DNA of 19,702 nucleotides. Source: CAZGSG01 sp964528095. GTDB lineage: Bacteria; Bacteroidota; Bacteroidia; Chitinophagales; Chitinophagaceae. The notes under the pieces are model-generated. The model was given only the letters and a program-made list of their open reading frames with translations. It was not told the DNA's origin and ran no database searches. This document shows, one piece after another, positions 14,022 through 19,702 of this stretch. Location of the stretch: the NCBI GenBank assembly GCA_964528095.1, contig CAZGSG010000098.1, positions 1 through 19,702 of the forward strand, in the 5' to 3' direction. The first letter of the stretch is position 1. The number at the start of each line of letters is the position of its first letter. The translations under genes were made by a program, and so were the position numbers.

Positions 14022-14582
14022 TTATGCTGTCGGGGTAGTTGGTGGTGCTGTATTTGCAGCGACCGGTTGCTGAGTAAAAAATTTATCGATTATGCCGCCT
14101 AGCCATAAGATCCCAATGCCGCCCGCGATCATTGTTATCCACAATCCTGCTCCGAAGGAGTAAGTGATGCCGCGTTGCTGGAATACGGCTGCGTATTTCT
14201 TTCCTTCAGAATTCGAGACAAGCATAAAGATCAGGGCCCCGCCTGCGATGGCAAGGAAGGAGAGCATCGCGAGATTTTTGGTTTGTTTGTCATAGTCCCT
14301 GGTCTTATCGCCCATAAAAAATGTCACCAGCAGTACACCAGCAACACCTGCAAGCGATAAAAAGCCCCAACTTGCAAAACCATTCTGTGTCTGTTGCACA
14401 GTTGCGCCAACCTGGCCTATTCCCCCCATCTGGTTGCCGAGCCCATTCTGTAGGCCATTCATTTGTTGCTGGACTGCCGCGGGGATGTTGACAGTAGCCC
14501 ATGACAGGAACATACCGATAAGGCCAATACCCGCTATTGCAAGCGCATATAGCTTGGTTTTGAAGAGATTAACTTGTTGCAT
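14022..14582 (-). CDS. Four-helix membrane protein, paralogue A
   Basis: The product is 186 residues with four predicted membrane helices (about 9-31, 70-90, 104-121 and 145-168). Between helices 1 and 2 is a Gln/Gly/Asn-rich extracytoplasmic-looking loop (residues about 38-68), and the C-terminus is a Pro/Thr/Ala tail. It shares a conserved pattern with the next gene upstream: KLYAL near the start, FLSWA ending helix 1, GFxSWGFLSLAGV, then GDKTRDYD in the loop after helix 2, and GLWITMIAGGIGILW at helix 4. I do not recognise the family. The start is 27 nt after the stop codon of paralogue B, so they form one operon that arose by tandem duplication. Confidence 0.8.
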   Translation of the reverse strand: MQQVNLFKTKLYALAIAGIGLIGMFLSWATVNIPAAVQQQMNGLQNGLGNQMGGIGQVGATVQQTQNGFASWGFLSLAGVAGVLLVTFFMGDKTRDYDKQTKNLAMLSFLAIAGGALIFMLVSNSEGKKYAAVFQQRGITYSFGAGLWITMIAGGIGILWLGGIIDKFFTQQPVAANTAPPTTPTA

Positions 14583-14609
14583 AATTAGTGGTTGATTTGT
14601 GTTTATTAT

Positions 14610-15062
14610 TTATTTGGAAGAAGGTGGCGGGGTAGGGGTTAGTTTGATCGTATTGGTTACCCATAACAAACCGATCGTACCTCCAATGGTGCAGAACCAT
14701 GTGCCGATTCCGGGCTTTAGGGCGGCATTACCCGTCACCTGCATAAAATAGATAAAAGAACCGAGGGTGATAGCTCCAAAGCCGCCCATTGCCAGGTAGA
14801 GCATGTTCTGGTCATAGGCCTTGGTCTTGTCGCCATTGAGGGATGAGATCACGACGGCTATAACACCAAACAAAGACAGGATACCCCAGCCTTGAAAGCC
14901 ATTGACGGAAATACCACCGCCAAAGCCTCCGAAACCTGCTGATTTGGCCCAGGGTAAGATCAGTCCCACAAGAGCCAATGCGCCCAGTATAAGCGAATAC
15001 AGTTTTTTTTGATGCAGGTTTATGCCCGGCTGTGCGGGTGGAGTAACAGGTTGCTGATCCAT
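14610..15062 (-). CDS. Four-helix membrane protein, paralogue B
   Basis: The product is 150 residues with a Pro/Gln-rich N-terminal tail and four predicted membrane helices (about 22-40, 58-76, 85-106 and 118-138). The loop between helices 1 and 2 is Gly-rich (SAGFGGFGGGISVNG) and shorter than in paralogue A. The paralogue signature is present as KLYSL, LPWA, GFQGWGILSLFGV, GDKTKAYD and GTWFCTIGGTIGLLW. The function is unknown. Proline-rich tails at opposite ends of the two proteins and the invariant GDKTxxYD loop suggest they may assemble together. A promoter-like pair lies just upstream, making this the first gene of the two-gene unit. Confidence 0.8.
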   Translation of the reverse strand: MDQQPVTPPAQPGINLHQKKLYSLILGALALVGLILPWAKSAGFGGFGGGISVNGFQGWGILSLFGVIAVVISSLNGDKTKAYDQNMLYLAMGGFGAITLGSFIYFMQVTGNAALKPGIGTWFCTIGGTIGLLWVTNTIKLTPTPPPSSK

Positions 15063-15083
15063 AACAAAGGTTGTTTATTGGCG

Positions 15084-15115
15084 CAATACTATTACGTAGG
15101 GGAGGGTGAAACAAT
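15084..15115 (-). promoter_or_regulatory. Probable promoter of the paralogue pair
   Basis: On the minus strand ATTG (15115-15112), 20 nt, then TAGTATTG (15091-15084) resembles the -33/-7 consensus, with one mismatch in each box. The spacing equals that of the metY promoter. The leader would be about 15-20 nt. Confidence 0.4.
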
Positions 15116-15248
15116 ACCTAATCTTATGTAGCTAAGAGGTGAAAGGGGGGGAAGGGGTAAAAGAGTGGTGCTGTTAAAAGCCGGGGATAGGAAGAATGGC
15201 TAGGTTAAAAGATGGAAGATTTATGTGTAATGGACAGGTCTAAAACAA

Positions 15249-15292
15249 AAAAGAGAGAAGGGGAAAAATCTCTTTTTCTCCTTCTCTCTTTT
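15249..15292. terminator. Long terminator hairpin
   Basis: AAAAGAGAGAAGG (15249-15261) pairs with CCTTCTCTCTTTT (15280-15292). The stem continues inward through GAAAAA/TTTTTC to a TCTC loop, giving about 20 bp with one wobble. The flanking A- and T-runs would let it work in both directions. It most likely ends the 16895-15493 minus-strand transcript before the paralogue-pair promoter. The rest of 15116-15248 shows no gene. Confidence 0.75.
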
Positions 15293-15306
15293 AACTCCTA
15301 GCTAAA

Positions 15307-15440
15307 GGGTGTCCGGCAAGCATTGATAAAAAGTATTTAATAAAATGTATACTAATGAGAGTACCAATAGAGAACGGATCAGGGTTTAATCAACCAGGGT
15401 ATTAGATTTTATTAAGCTCTCTATCACTTGCCGGACAGCC
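15307..15440. mobile_element. 134-bp MITE-like palindromic element
   Basis: The ends are GGGTGTCCGGCAAG (15307-15320) and CTTGCCGGACAGCC (15427-15440), a 14-bp terminal inverted repeat with one mismatch. Similarity continues inward for about 43 bp per arm: TGATA, then an A/G-rich run, then TTAATAAAAT and TA-TAC occur in the same order in both arms with small gaps. No open frame fits inside. Long imperfect TIRs around a tiny core are what a transposase-dependent miniature element looks like. I see no clear target-site duplication. The parent IS family was not identified. Confidence 0.6.
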
Positions 15441-15492
15441 TTGGAAATATTTTAAAGATCTATTTTGTTTCAATCATACTTCGGTGAACTGC

Positions 15493-15894
15493 TTATCGCA
15501 TTTCGAAGTTTCCGGTAGCGGTTTCCTCATCGCCGGAGAAAACATGATAAACATATTTGCCTCTTTCAAGACCGGATAATTTTTCGTGGTCTTTTGGATT
15601 CATTTTATAATGCTGTATAAGTGTGCCTTCCAGGTCGAATACGAAAAAGTCTATTTTACGACCTTCGTTTTCCTTGGCAACGACATGCATGGTGCGCCTG
15701 AGCACATCGGGATAAATTCTGACTGCATCATTGTTACGGGATGAAGAAGTTAGTATCCGCGATTTTTTCCCTTCTGGATTCTCATACTTGCTGATACGGG
15801 TATCAATGTCTGTAGCAGCCGCGCGATTCGGTTCCATCAACAGGATGCCTGAATAAAAACAGGCCATAGTAATGCGGGTAAACTTTTGTTTCAT
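15493..15894 (-). CDS. Small exported protein resembling a stand-alone T9SS sorting domain
   Basis: The product is 133 residues from the ATG at 15894. The N-terminus is basic and hydrophobic and could be a signal sequence (TRITMACFYSGILLM), followed by a Ser/Asn-rich linker. The C-terminal 75 residues carry the pattern of type A T9SS C-terminal domains: a YPDVLRRTMHV start, FVFDLEGTLIQ, then LSGLERGKYVYHVF and a final NFEMR strand. In cargo proteins such a domain sits behind a large catalytic part, but here it is almost the whole protein. It may be a small sorted surface protein or a beta-sandwich unrelated to sorting. It starts 35 nt after the stop codon of the beta-barrel gene and probably shares its transcript. 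A longer in-frame start at 15948 would overlap that gene and is not preferred. Confidence 0.7.
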   Translation of the reverse strand: MKQKFTRITMACFYSGILLMEPNRAAATDIDTRISKYENPEGKKSRILTSSSRNNDAVRIYPDVLRRTMHVVAKENEGRKIDFFVFDLEGTLIQHYKMNPKDHEKLSGLERGKYVYHVFSGDEETATGNFEMR

Positions 15895-15929
15895 AGTGGT
15901 TCGGGTATTAGGGATCAAGGCGAGTACTC

Positions 15930-16895
15930 TTAGTAGAATACCGGGCACCTTAATTGTTTTCTGATCTTGCTATTTCCATCATTCCCATTCAATCTCCAGC
16001 CAAAACGGATAATCGTAGAAAAAAATGCGTCATTCTCTGTAGGGTCTCCGCGTTGGTAAGACTGAATATCATTCGGTCTAGTCACTGCTCCGATATACGT
16101 TCCGCGATAATAAAGCGCTTTTGCTTTTGCGGCATCGGCTGCAGGTAAGTATGAATCAAAAAGAACGGGGTCGATATAACCTGTACTCACATCATCAACA
16201 TAGTCGGTAAACAACTGGCGATGCAGTATTTCCATACCTATGTACATATTGTCTTTCAAGTAATATTTTAAACCAACTCCCATTGGAATTTCTTTTTGAA
16301 CCAATTTGTATTCTTTCCTGTCTGGGTATGCGGCCATTCCCTGGCCTTCCAGGTGCAGGGGTTGTAATGCTACCCATTCATTACCCAATTTTGCTTTTGG
16401 GTTGAACTTGAACATACCAACACCGATAATTCCATAAGGGCGCAATTTTCCAAAAAGGCCATCATACTTTTCAATGAACGCTGTCGGATAAATCTCCGCT
16501 GCTACATATCCTTCAAGCACGGATGATCTAAAACTCAGGTTTCTTTCAAGACGGTCAACTTCAGCTCCGCCTTTGTTTGGGGCTTCAGCATCATTACCTG
16601 ATAAAACACCATGATTAAGTGTTAAACGGAATGAAAGCCATTCAGACGGATGATAGCTTACAAACAATGACTTACTCAACCTGGTCATAGGAAAGTCAAC
16701 ATCTTTTACAAAGGGCTTTCCTATACCTGCAGAGCCTCCAAGATCACCAAGGAAAAACATGGGACCAAGGCCTACGCCAATTTCCACTTTTCCATTACCT
16801 GGTGTAAAGGACTGGGCTTGCGAACGAAAAGAAAAAAGGTTTAGTGCTAACAGTAACACCACAGCGGGTGTAATGCGTAAAATTCTGGTACTCAT
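15930..16895 (-). CDS. Outer-membrane beta-barrel protein, DUF6089-like
   Basis: The product is 321 residues with a signal peptide ending SFRSQA before QSFTPG. The mature part is a run of short amphipathic strands rich in aromatic and glycine residues: VEIGVGLGPMFFLGDLGG, SLFVSYHPSEWLSFRL, LRPYGIIGVGMFKF, GVGLKYYLKDNMYIGME, and a terminal FFSTIIRFGWRL. This resembles Bacteroidota outer-membrane proteins of the DUF6089 type, some of which belong to gliding and T9SS-linked envelope proteins. The family name is recalled from general appearance, not searched. The C-terminus has KQLRCPVFY after the last strand, a tail seen in relatives. Cell location should be the outer membrane. The small T9SS-CTD-like gene follows 35 nt downstream. 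Confidence 0.75.
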   Translation of the reverse strand: MSTRILRITPAVVLLLALNLFSFRSQAQSFTPGNGKVEIGVGLGPMFFLGDLGGSAGIGKPFVKDVDFPMTRLSKSLFVSYHPSEWLSFRLTLNHGVLSGNDAEAPNKGGAEVDRLERNLSFRSSVLEGYVAAEIYPTAFIEKYDGLFGKLRPYGIIGVGMFKFNPKAKLGNEWVALQPLHLEGQGMAAYPDRKEYKLVQKEIPMGVGLKYYLKDNMYIGMEILHRQLFTDYVDDVSTGYIDPVLFDSYLPAADAAKAKALYYRGTYIGAVTRPNDIQSYQRGDPTENDAFFSTIIRFGWRLNGNDGNSKIRKQLRCPVFY

Positions 16896-16936
16896 AGATT
16901 CGGATTTCTGGTTTTTCTTCTATTGGATTTTCCGGA

Positions 16937-16966
16937 CTAAAATAGATATGCAAATGAGTTTGCAAA
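16937..16966 (-). promoter_or_regulatory. Probable promoter of the beta-barrel gene, with internal palindrome
   Basis: On the minus strand TTTG (16966-16963), 18 nt, then TATTTTAG (16944-16937) gives a near-consensus promoter with one -7 mismatch. A perfect 6-4-6 palindrome TGCAAA-TGAG-TTTGCA (16949-16964) fills the spacer and may be an operator. The stretch 16967-17199 otherwise holds only hairpins and no gene. Confidence 0.45.
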
Positions 16967-17047
16967 GAATGTTTTGCCAATTTTTTTTAATAATTGCATG
17001 CAAAAAAGTCCTTCTACTTAGTGATTCTACGAAATGTGCAGTGTTAT

Positions 17048-17082
17048 GAAGGATATAAGATACCGGTGTACTTATATCCTTC
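17048..17082. other. Perfect 12-bp hairpin between the barrel and GNAT genes
   Basis: GAAGGATATAAG (17048-17059) pairs with CTTATATCCTTC (17071-17082) around an 11-nt loop. Neither strand shows an immediate T-tract, so it is not a classic terminator. A smaller hairpin ATACTTAT-TATT-ATAAGTAT lies at 17115-17134. Both follow the GNAT gene and could end its transcript or be dispersed palindromes. Confidence 0.45.
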
Positions 17083-17199
17083 GTTCAGGACTTTATGTTT
17101 TTTTAATAGGAAGAATACTTATTATTATAAGTATATAAATACAGTGTAATAACACGGGCTGCTTTACACTATGCCATATTAGTTAAAAATTTAAATTGG

Positions 17200-17643
17200 C
17201 TAATCGCGCGTCATTTCTATATGATCTATACCGTCTTCATCATATATATCACTTGTCTGGAGAAATCCAAATGACTCATAAAATTTTTTAAGATATACCT
17301 GTGCGCCAATCCGGATAGGAACGGCTCCATATAAGCGCGTAAGCTGGTCGATACTTTCCTGCATCAGCAGTTTACCTGCTCCGGATCCTCTTCCTGCCTG
17401 GGAAGTGAGTACACGCCCGATTGAGGAGATCTCATATGATATGCCTGGCGGAAGCAGCCTGGTGTATGCGATCAGTTCATCATTTTCCCATCCCATCAGG
17501 TGATAAGCATGTTGGTCCTTATTGTCCATGTCCTGGAATATGCAGTTTTGCTCTATTACAAATACTTCTGTTCTTAAACGCAGTATCGCATACAGTTCGT
17601 GAGGTGATAATGCTTCAAATTTTTTAAGGGTCCAGGTGATCAT
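17200..17643 (-). CDS. elaA: GNAT family N-acetyltransferase, ElaA type
   Basis: The product is a 147-residue cytoplasmic acyltransferase using acetyl-CoA. The N-terminal block LRLRTEVFVIEQNC with QDMDNKDQ following is the characteristic ElaA wording. The CoA pyrophosphate loop is GRGSGAGK, preceded by IGRVLTS, and the C-terminal strand ends in YESFGFLQ. Length matches ElaA (about 150). The acceptor substrate of ElaA proteins is not known. The gene sits 63 nt beyond the M28 peptidase gene on the same strand, so co-transcription is possible. No promoter box was recognised in the short gap. Confidence 0.88.
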   Translation of the reverse strand: MITWTLKKFEALSPHELYAILRLRTEVFVIEQNCIFQDMDNKDQHAYHLMGWENDELIAYTRLLPPGISYEISSIGRVLTSQAGRGSGAGKLLMQESIDQLTRLYGAVPIRIGAQVYLKKFYESFGFLQTSDIYDEDGIDHIEMTRD

Positions 17644-17706
17644 ATGGCAATAATATAGATGAGGAAGGATTGTCTGATAAGTTAATTACGATCAATAATA
17701 TGGTCC

Positions 17707-19059
17707 CTATCTTCCCGGTGAGGGGATCACGGGAAGGCCTTCATTGCCTTCTTCACTTATCGATTGTACTCCAAAGAAATAATTATCTTTTGAATAAGGC
17801 AATTCGATCTTTGTTTCTGTTGTAAATAATTTCCGTTGCCATACCGGGCTGGTCGTTTCCCGCATCACCACATAATACCCTTTTACTTTTCCGCTTTTCG
17901 GCGCTTTCCAACTGATGATAGTATAATTGGTGAGTTTTCTTGTTTCTACCGTAACAGCCTGCGGCATTGAAGGTGATTTGGCGAGGTTGGCGAGGCTGGC
18001 CAGGTTCATTGCTGTGTTTTTTCTAAGATATTCAAAGTCCATGAATTCAATAAGATCTCCGTATTGAATATTGTTTTCCACTCTTACATCCTGGTGCTGG
18101 TGATAATAGTTTTCATTCATTTCTGTAATACGTACGGCAGGATAACCCCGCTGTACATACGGCGTATGATCGCCGCCTCGCAGAAAACGATCGTTGCGAT
18201 AGATCATTACGACTTCCAGGTTATCTACATATCGTTCGCCGAGTTCTTTTACATAGCGGGCCAGTTGTCTTGAGCGGCCATCGTTTTCCAATCCCAGGTT
18301 CCTGATAGTAGATAAAGCCCGGCCGGTGTCGAGTACAGAAAATGCTTCACTGAAAATGCGGACTTTGGTATTGTTGATGATATTTGTTTCACTGCTGTTA
18401 TTGCTACCCATGATATCATTGTTTAGCAGTCCTTCTATATTCCAGTTTTGCTCTTTTGCTTTTCCTGCCATATAGTTTGCACCAAGTAACCCCTGTTCCT
18501 CGCCGCTTACTGCTACAAAAATGATCGTTGCAGGAAAGGATTGTTTGCTCATCACCCGTGCAGACTCCATTACTGCAGCTACTCCGCTTGCATCATCATT
18601 TGCGCCCGGTGCGTCGTTGATCCGGTCCATTACACTTGTCCGCATATTATCAAGATGGCCGCTGATGATAAAAATGCGGTCGTCGTTGGGGTCAGTGCCT
18701 TTTAAGGTGGCTACCACGTTTCCAAGTGATATGGAAGTATCGACCCTTCTGCCATCTTTCTCTAAAGTGGTTATATCGACAATTGCGGTCAACCTGCCAT
18801 TTGATTGCCGGGCAAATTCATTAAAGCGGCCAAGTACCCAGTTCCGCGCGGCACCTATTCCTCTTTTGGGATCCGTGGTACTGCTGAGCGTGTTGCGGGT
18901 ACCAAAACTGACCAGTTTTTTTATATAAGATTGCAGGGAGTCTTTTGATATTTCGCTCACCATTTTTTCTATCTGGGTATCCCGGTGAATGATAGTTTGT
19001 GCGGGTAGTTTTATACAAAATAAAACTACTATAACTACAGAGGCGAGCCTTTTATTCAT
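17707..19059 (-). CDS. Secreted M28 family metallopeptidase with C-terminal FnIII-like domain
   Basis: The product is 450 residues from the ATG at 19059. A signal peptide (NKRLASVVIVVLFCIKLPA) is followed by an M28 aminopeptidase domain. The two-zinc ligands are visible: H135 in SGHLDN, D155 in GANDDASG, the catalytic pair E187-E188 in SGEEQG, D215 in NNDIMG, and a late His in NYYHQHQD. The last 85 or so residues (from about PSMPQAVTVETRK) look like a fibronectin type III domain with WKAPKSGKVKGYYV. It probably trims peptides outside the cytoplasm. A TTG-initiated in-frame extension to 19080 adds seven residues with no benefit to the signal peptide and is not preferred. Confidence 0.9.
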   Translation of the reverse strand: MNKRLASVVIVVLFCIKLPAQTIIHRDTQIEKMVSEISKDSLQSYIKKLVSFGTRNTLSSTTDPKRGIGAARNWVLGRFNEFARQSNGRLTAIVDITTLEKDGRRVDTSISLGNVVATLKGTDPNDDRIFIISGHLDNMRTSVMDRINDAPGANDDASGVAAVMESARVMSKQSFPATIIFVAVSGEEQGLLGANYMAGKAKEQNWNIEGLLNNDIMGSNNSSETNIINNTKVRIFSEAFSVLDTGRALSTIRNLGLENDGRSRQLARYVKELGERYVDNLEVVMIYRNDRFLRGGDHTPYVQRGYPAVRITEMNENYYHQHQDVRVENNIQYGDLIEFMDFEYLRKNTAMNLASLANLAKSPSMPQAVTVETRKLTNYTIISWKAPKSGKVKGYYVVMRETTSPVWQRKLFTTETKIELPYSKDNYFFGVQSISEEGNEGLPVIPSPGR

Positions 19060-19202
19060 TTCTTTTATCAATTTTATCAATTATGCTTGTTGCCGGAAAT
19101 CGGGGTTTTAATAATGTAATTCTTACAATGGTCCTGTGAATTCAAGAGAATATTTCGAATAGCTTTTTACATTTCTTAAATCACCATTACCTCCAGGTAT
19201 TC

Positions 19203-19702
19203 CTAGTATCCATACTTTTCTTTCCATAGAGCCTTCAGAAATTTCCTGAGTTCTTCCTCTCTGGCGTTTTTACCTGGCTCATAAAATTTAGTACCAGCCA
19301 GTTCTTTTGGTAAATATTCCTGGGGAGAAAAATTATTATCATAACTATGTGAATACTGGTAACCTTTCCCATAGTCCATGTTCTTCATCAACTTGGTCGG
19401 GGCATTGCGGATATGAAGAGGTACCGGCAGGTCGCCTTTTTTTTGAACAGCAAATAACGCCTCGTTGATGGCAGCATATGACGCATTGCTTTTTGCCGAA
19501 GCCGCCAGGTAAACCACGCATTGCGATAATATGATCCTTGATTCAGGATAGCCAATTTTATTGACAGCATCAAACGTTGCATTGGCCATCACCAGTGCAG
19601 TCGGATTTGCATTACCGATATCCTCACTCGCCAGTATGAGCAACCTGCGTGCAATGAATTTAACATCTTCGCCACCCTCGATCATTCTTGCCAGCCAGTA
19701 AA
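19203..19702 (-). CDS. rarA: Replication-associated recombination protein A, C-terminal part (cut by window edge)
   Basis: About 166 codons of the 3' end are visible; the AAA+ ATPase domain lies beyond the window. The sequence begins YWLARMIEGGED and continues KFIARRLLILASEDIG, ANPTAL, and later PVPLHIRNAPTKLMK, GKGYQYSH and FSPQEYLPKELAG, which together are the tetramerisation and C-terminal domain of RarA/MgsA. RarA associates with stalled replication forks and SSB. The real start is not in the window, so the internal ATG is only a frame marker. It is followed by a 143-nt gap before the M28 gene, with no clear terminator. Confidence 0.93.
   Translation of the reverse strand, partial: YWLARMIEGGEDVKFIARRLLILASEDIGNANPTALVMANATFDAVNKIGYPESRIILSQCVVYLAASAKSNASYAAINEALFAVQKKGDLPVPLHIRNAPTKLMKNMDYGKGYQYSHSYDNNFSPQEYLPKELAGTKFYEPGKNAREEELRKFLKALWKEKYGY

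Noticed and set aside
18521..18928. A 135-codon plus-strand frame inside the M28 peptidase gene
   Set aside because: It is antisense to the conserved zinc-ligand region and shows no motif.

Overview
The window looks like a chromosomal segment of a Bacteroidota bacterium, most likely a member of the Chitinophagaceae (the family is an inference from gene content and protein style; I could not search databases). Supporting signs are Bacteroidota-type promoters (TTTG at -33 and TAnnTTTG at -7) just upstream of several genes, almost no Shine-Dalgarno sequences, a DUF6089-like outer-membrane barrel, and a small protein resembling a T9SS C-terminal sorting domain. I see no tRNA, rRNA, CRISPR array or transposase gene.

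Layout. 1-1073 (minus): kduI followed by the 5' part of kduD, uronate catabolism. 1299-3242: a UDP-glucuronate 4-epimerase-like SDR (plus) and a membrane-anchored GT2 glycosyltransferase (minus), whose stop codons touch tail to tail. 3243-3741: a gene-free stretch packed with direct and inverted repeats. 3742-9177 (minus): a methionine and sulfur amino-acid block, metB-like, then metY, metX and hom. 9363-10028 (minus): a secreted protein of unknown function. 10250-13189 (plus): uvrA. 13304-15062 (minus): a Yip1-family membrane protein and two tandem paralogous four-helix membrane proteins. 15307-15440: a MITE-like palindromic element. 15493-16895 (minus): a beta-barrel protein and a small T9SS-CTD-like protein. 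17200-19702 (minus): an ElaA-type GNAT, an M28 metallopeptidase with a C-terminal FnIII-like domain, and the 3' part of rarA.

The methionine block carries the best regulation. metB has a mapped promoter, a full SAM-I riboswitch, and a terminator with a mutually exclusive antiterminator. The next three genes, metY-metX-hom, are separated by single nucleotides and have their own promoter. The -7 box of that promoter is the spacer of a perfect 11-bp inverted repeat, so it looks like a repressor operator. It is followed by a 22-codon leader ORF ending in a Cys-rich tail (MTGCCVSCMC) inside a set of alternative RNA stems. This reads as a cysteine-sensing attenuator, and I consider it the most interesting candidate for a previously undescribed system here. 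Together the block would make homoserine, acetylate it, and convert it to homocysteine either directly with sulfide (MetY) or through cystathionine (MetB). SAM would gate one branch, and a repressor plus cysteine supply would gate the other.

Several start codons were moved downstream of the longest open frame because the promoter box overlaps or lies downstream of the more distal start. These are the epimerase, the glycosyltransferase, metX, metY, uvrA, the T9SS-like protein and the M28 peptidase.
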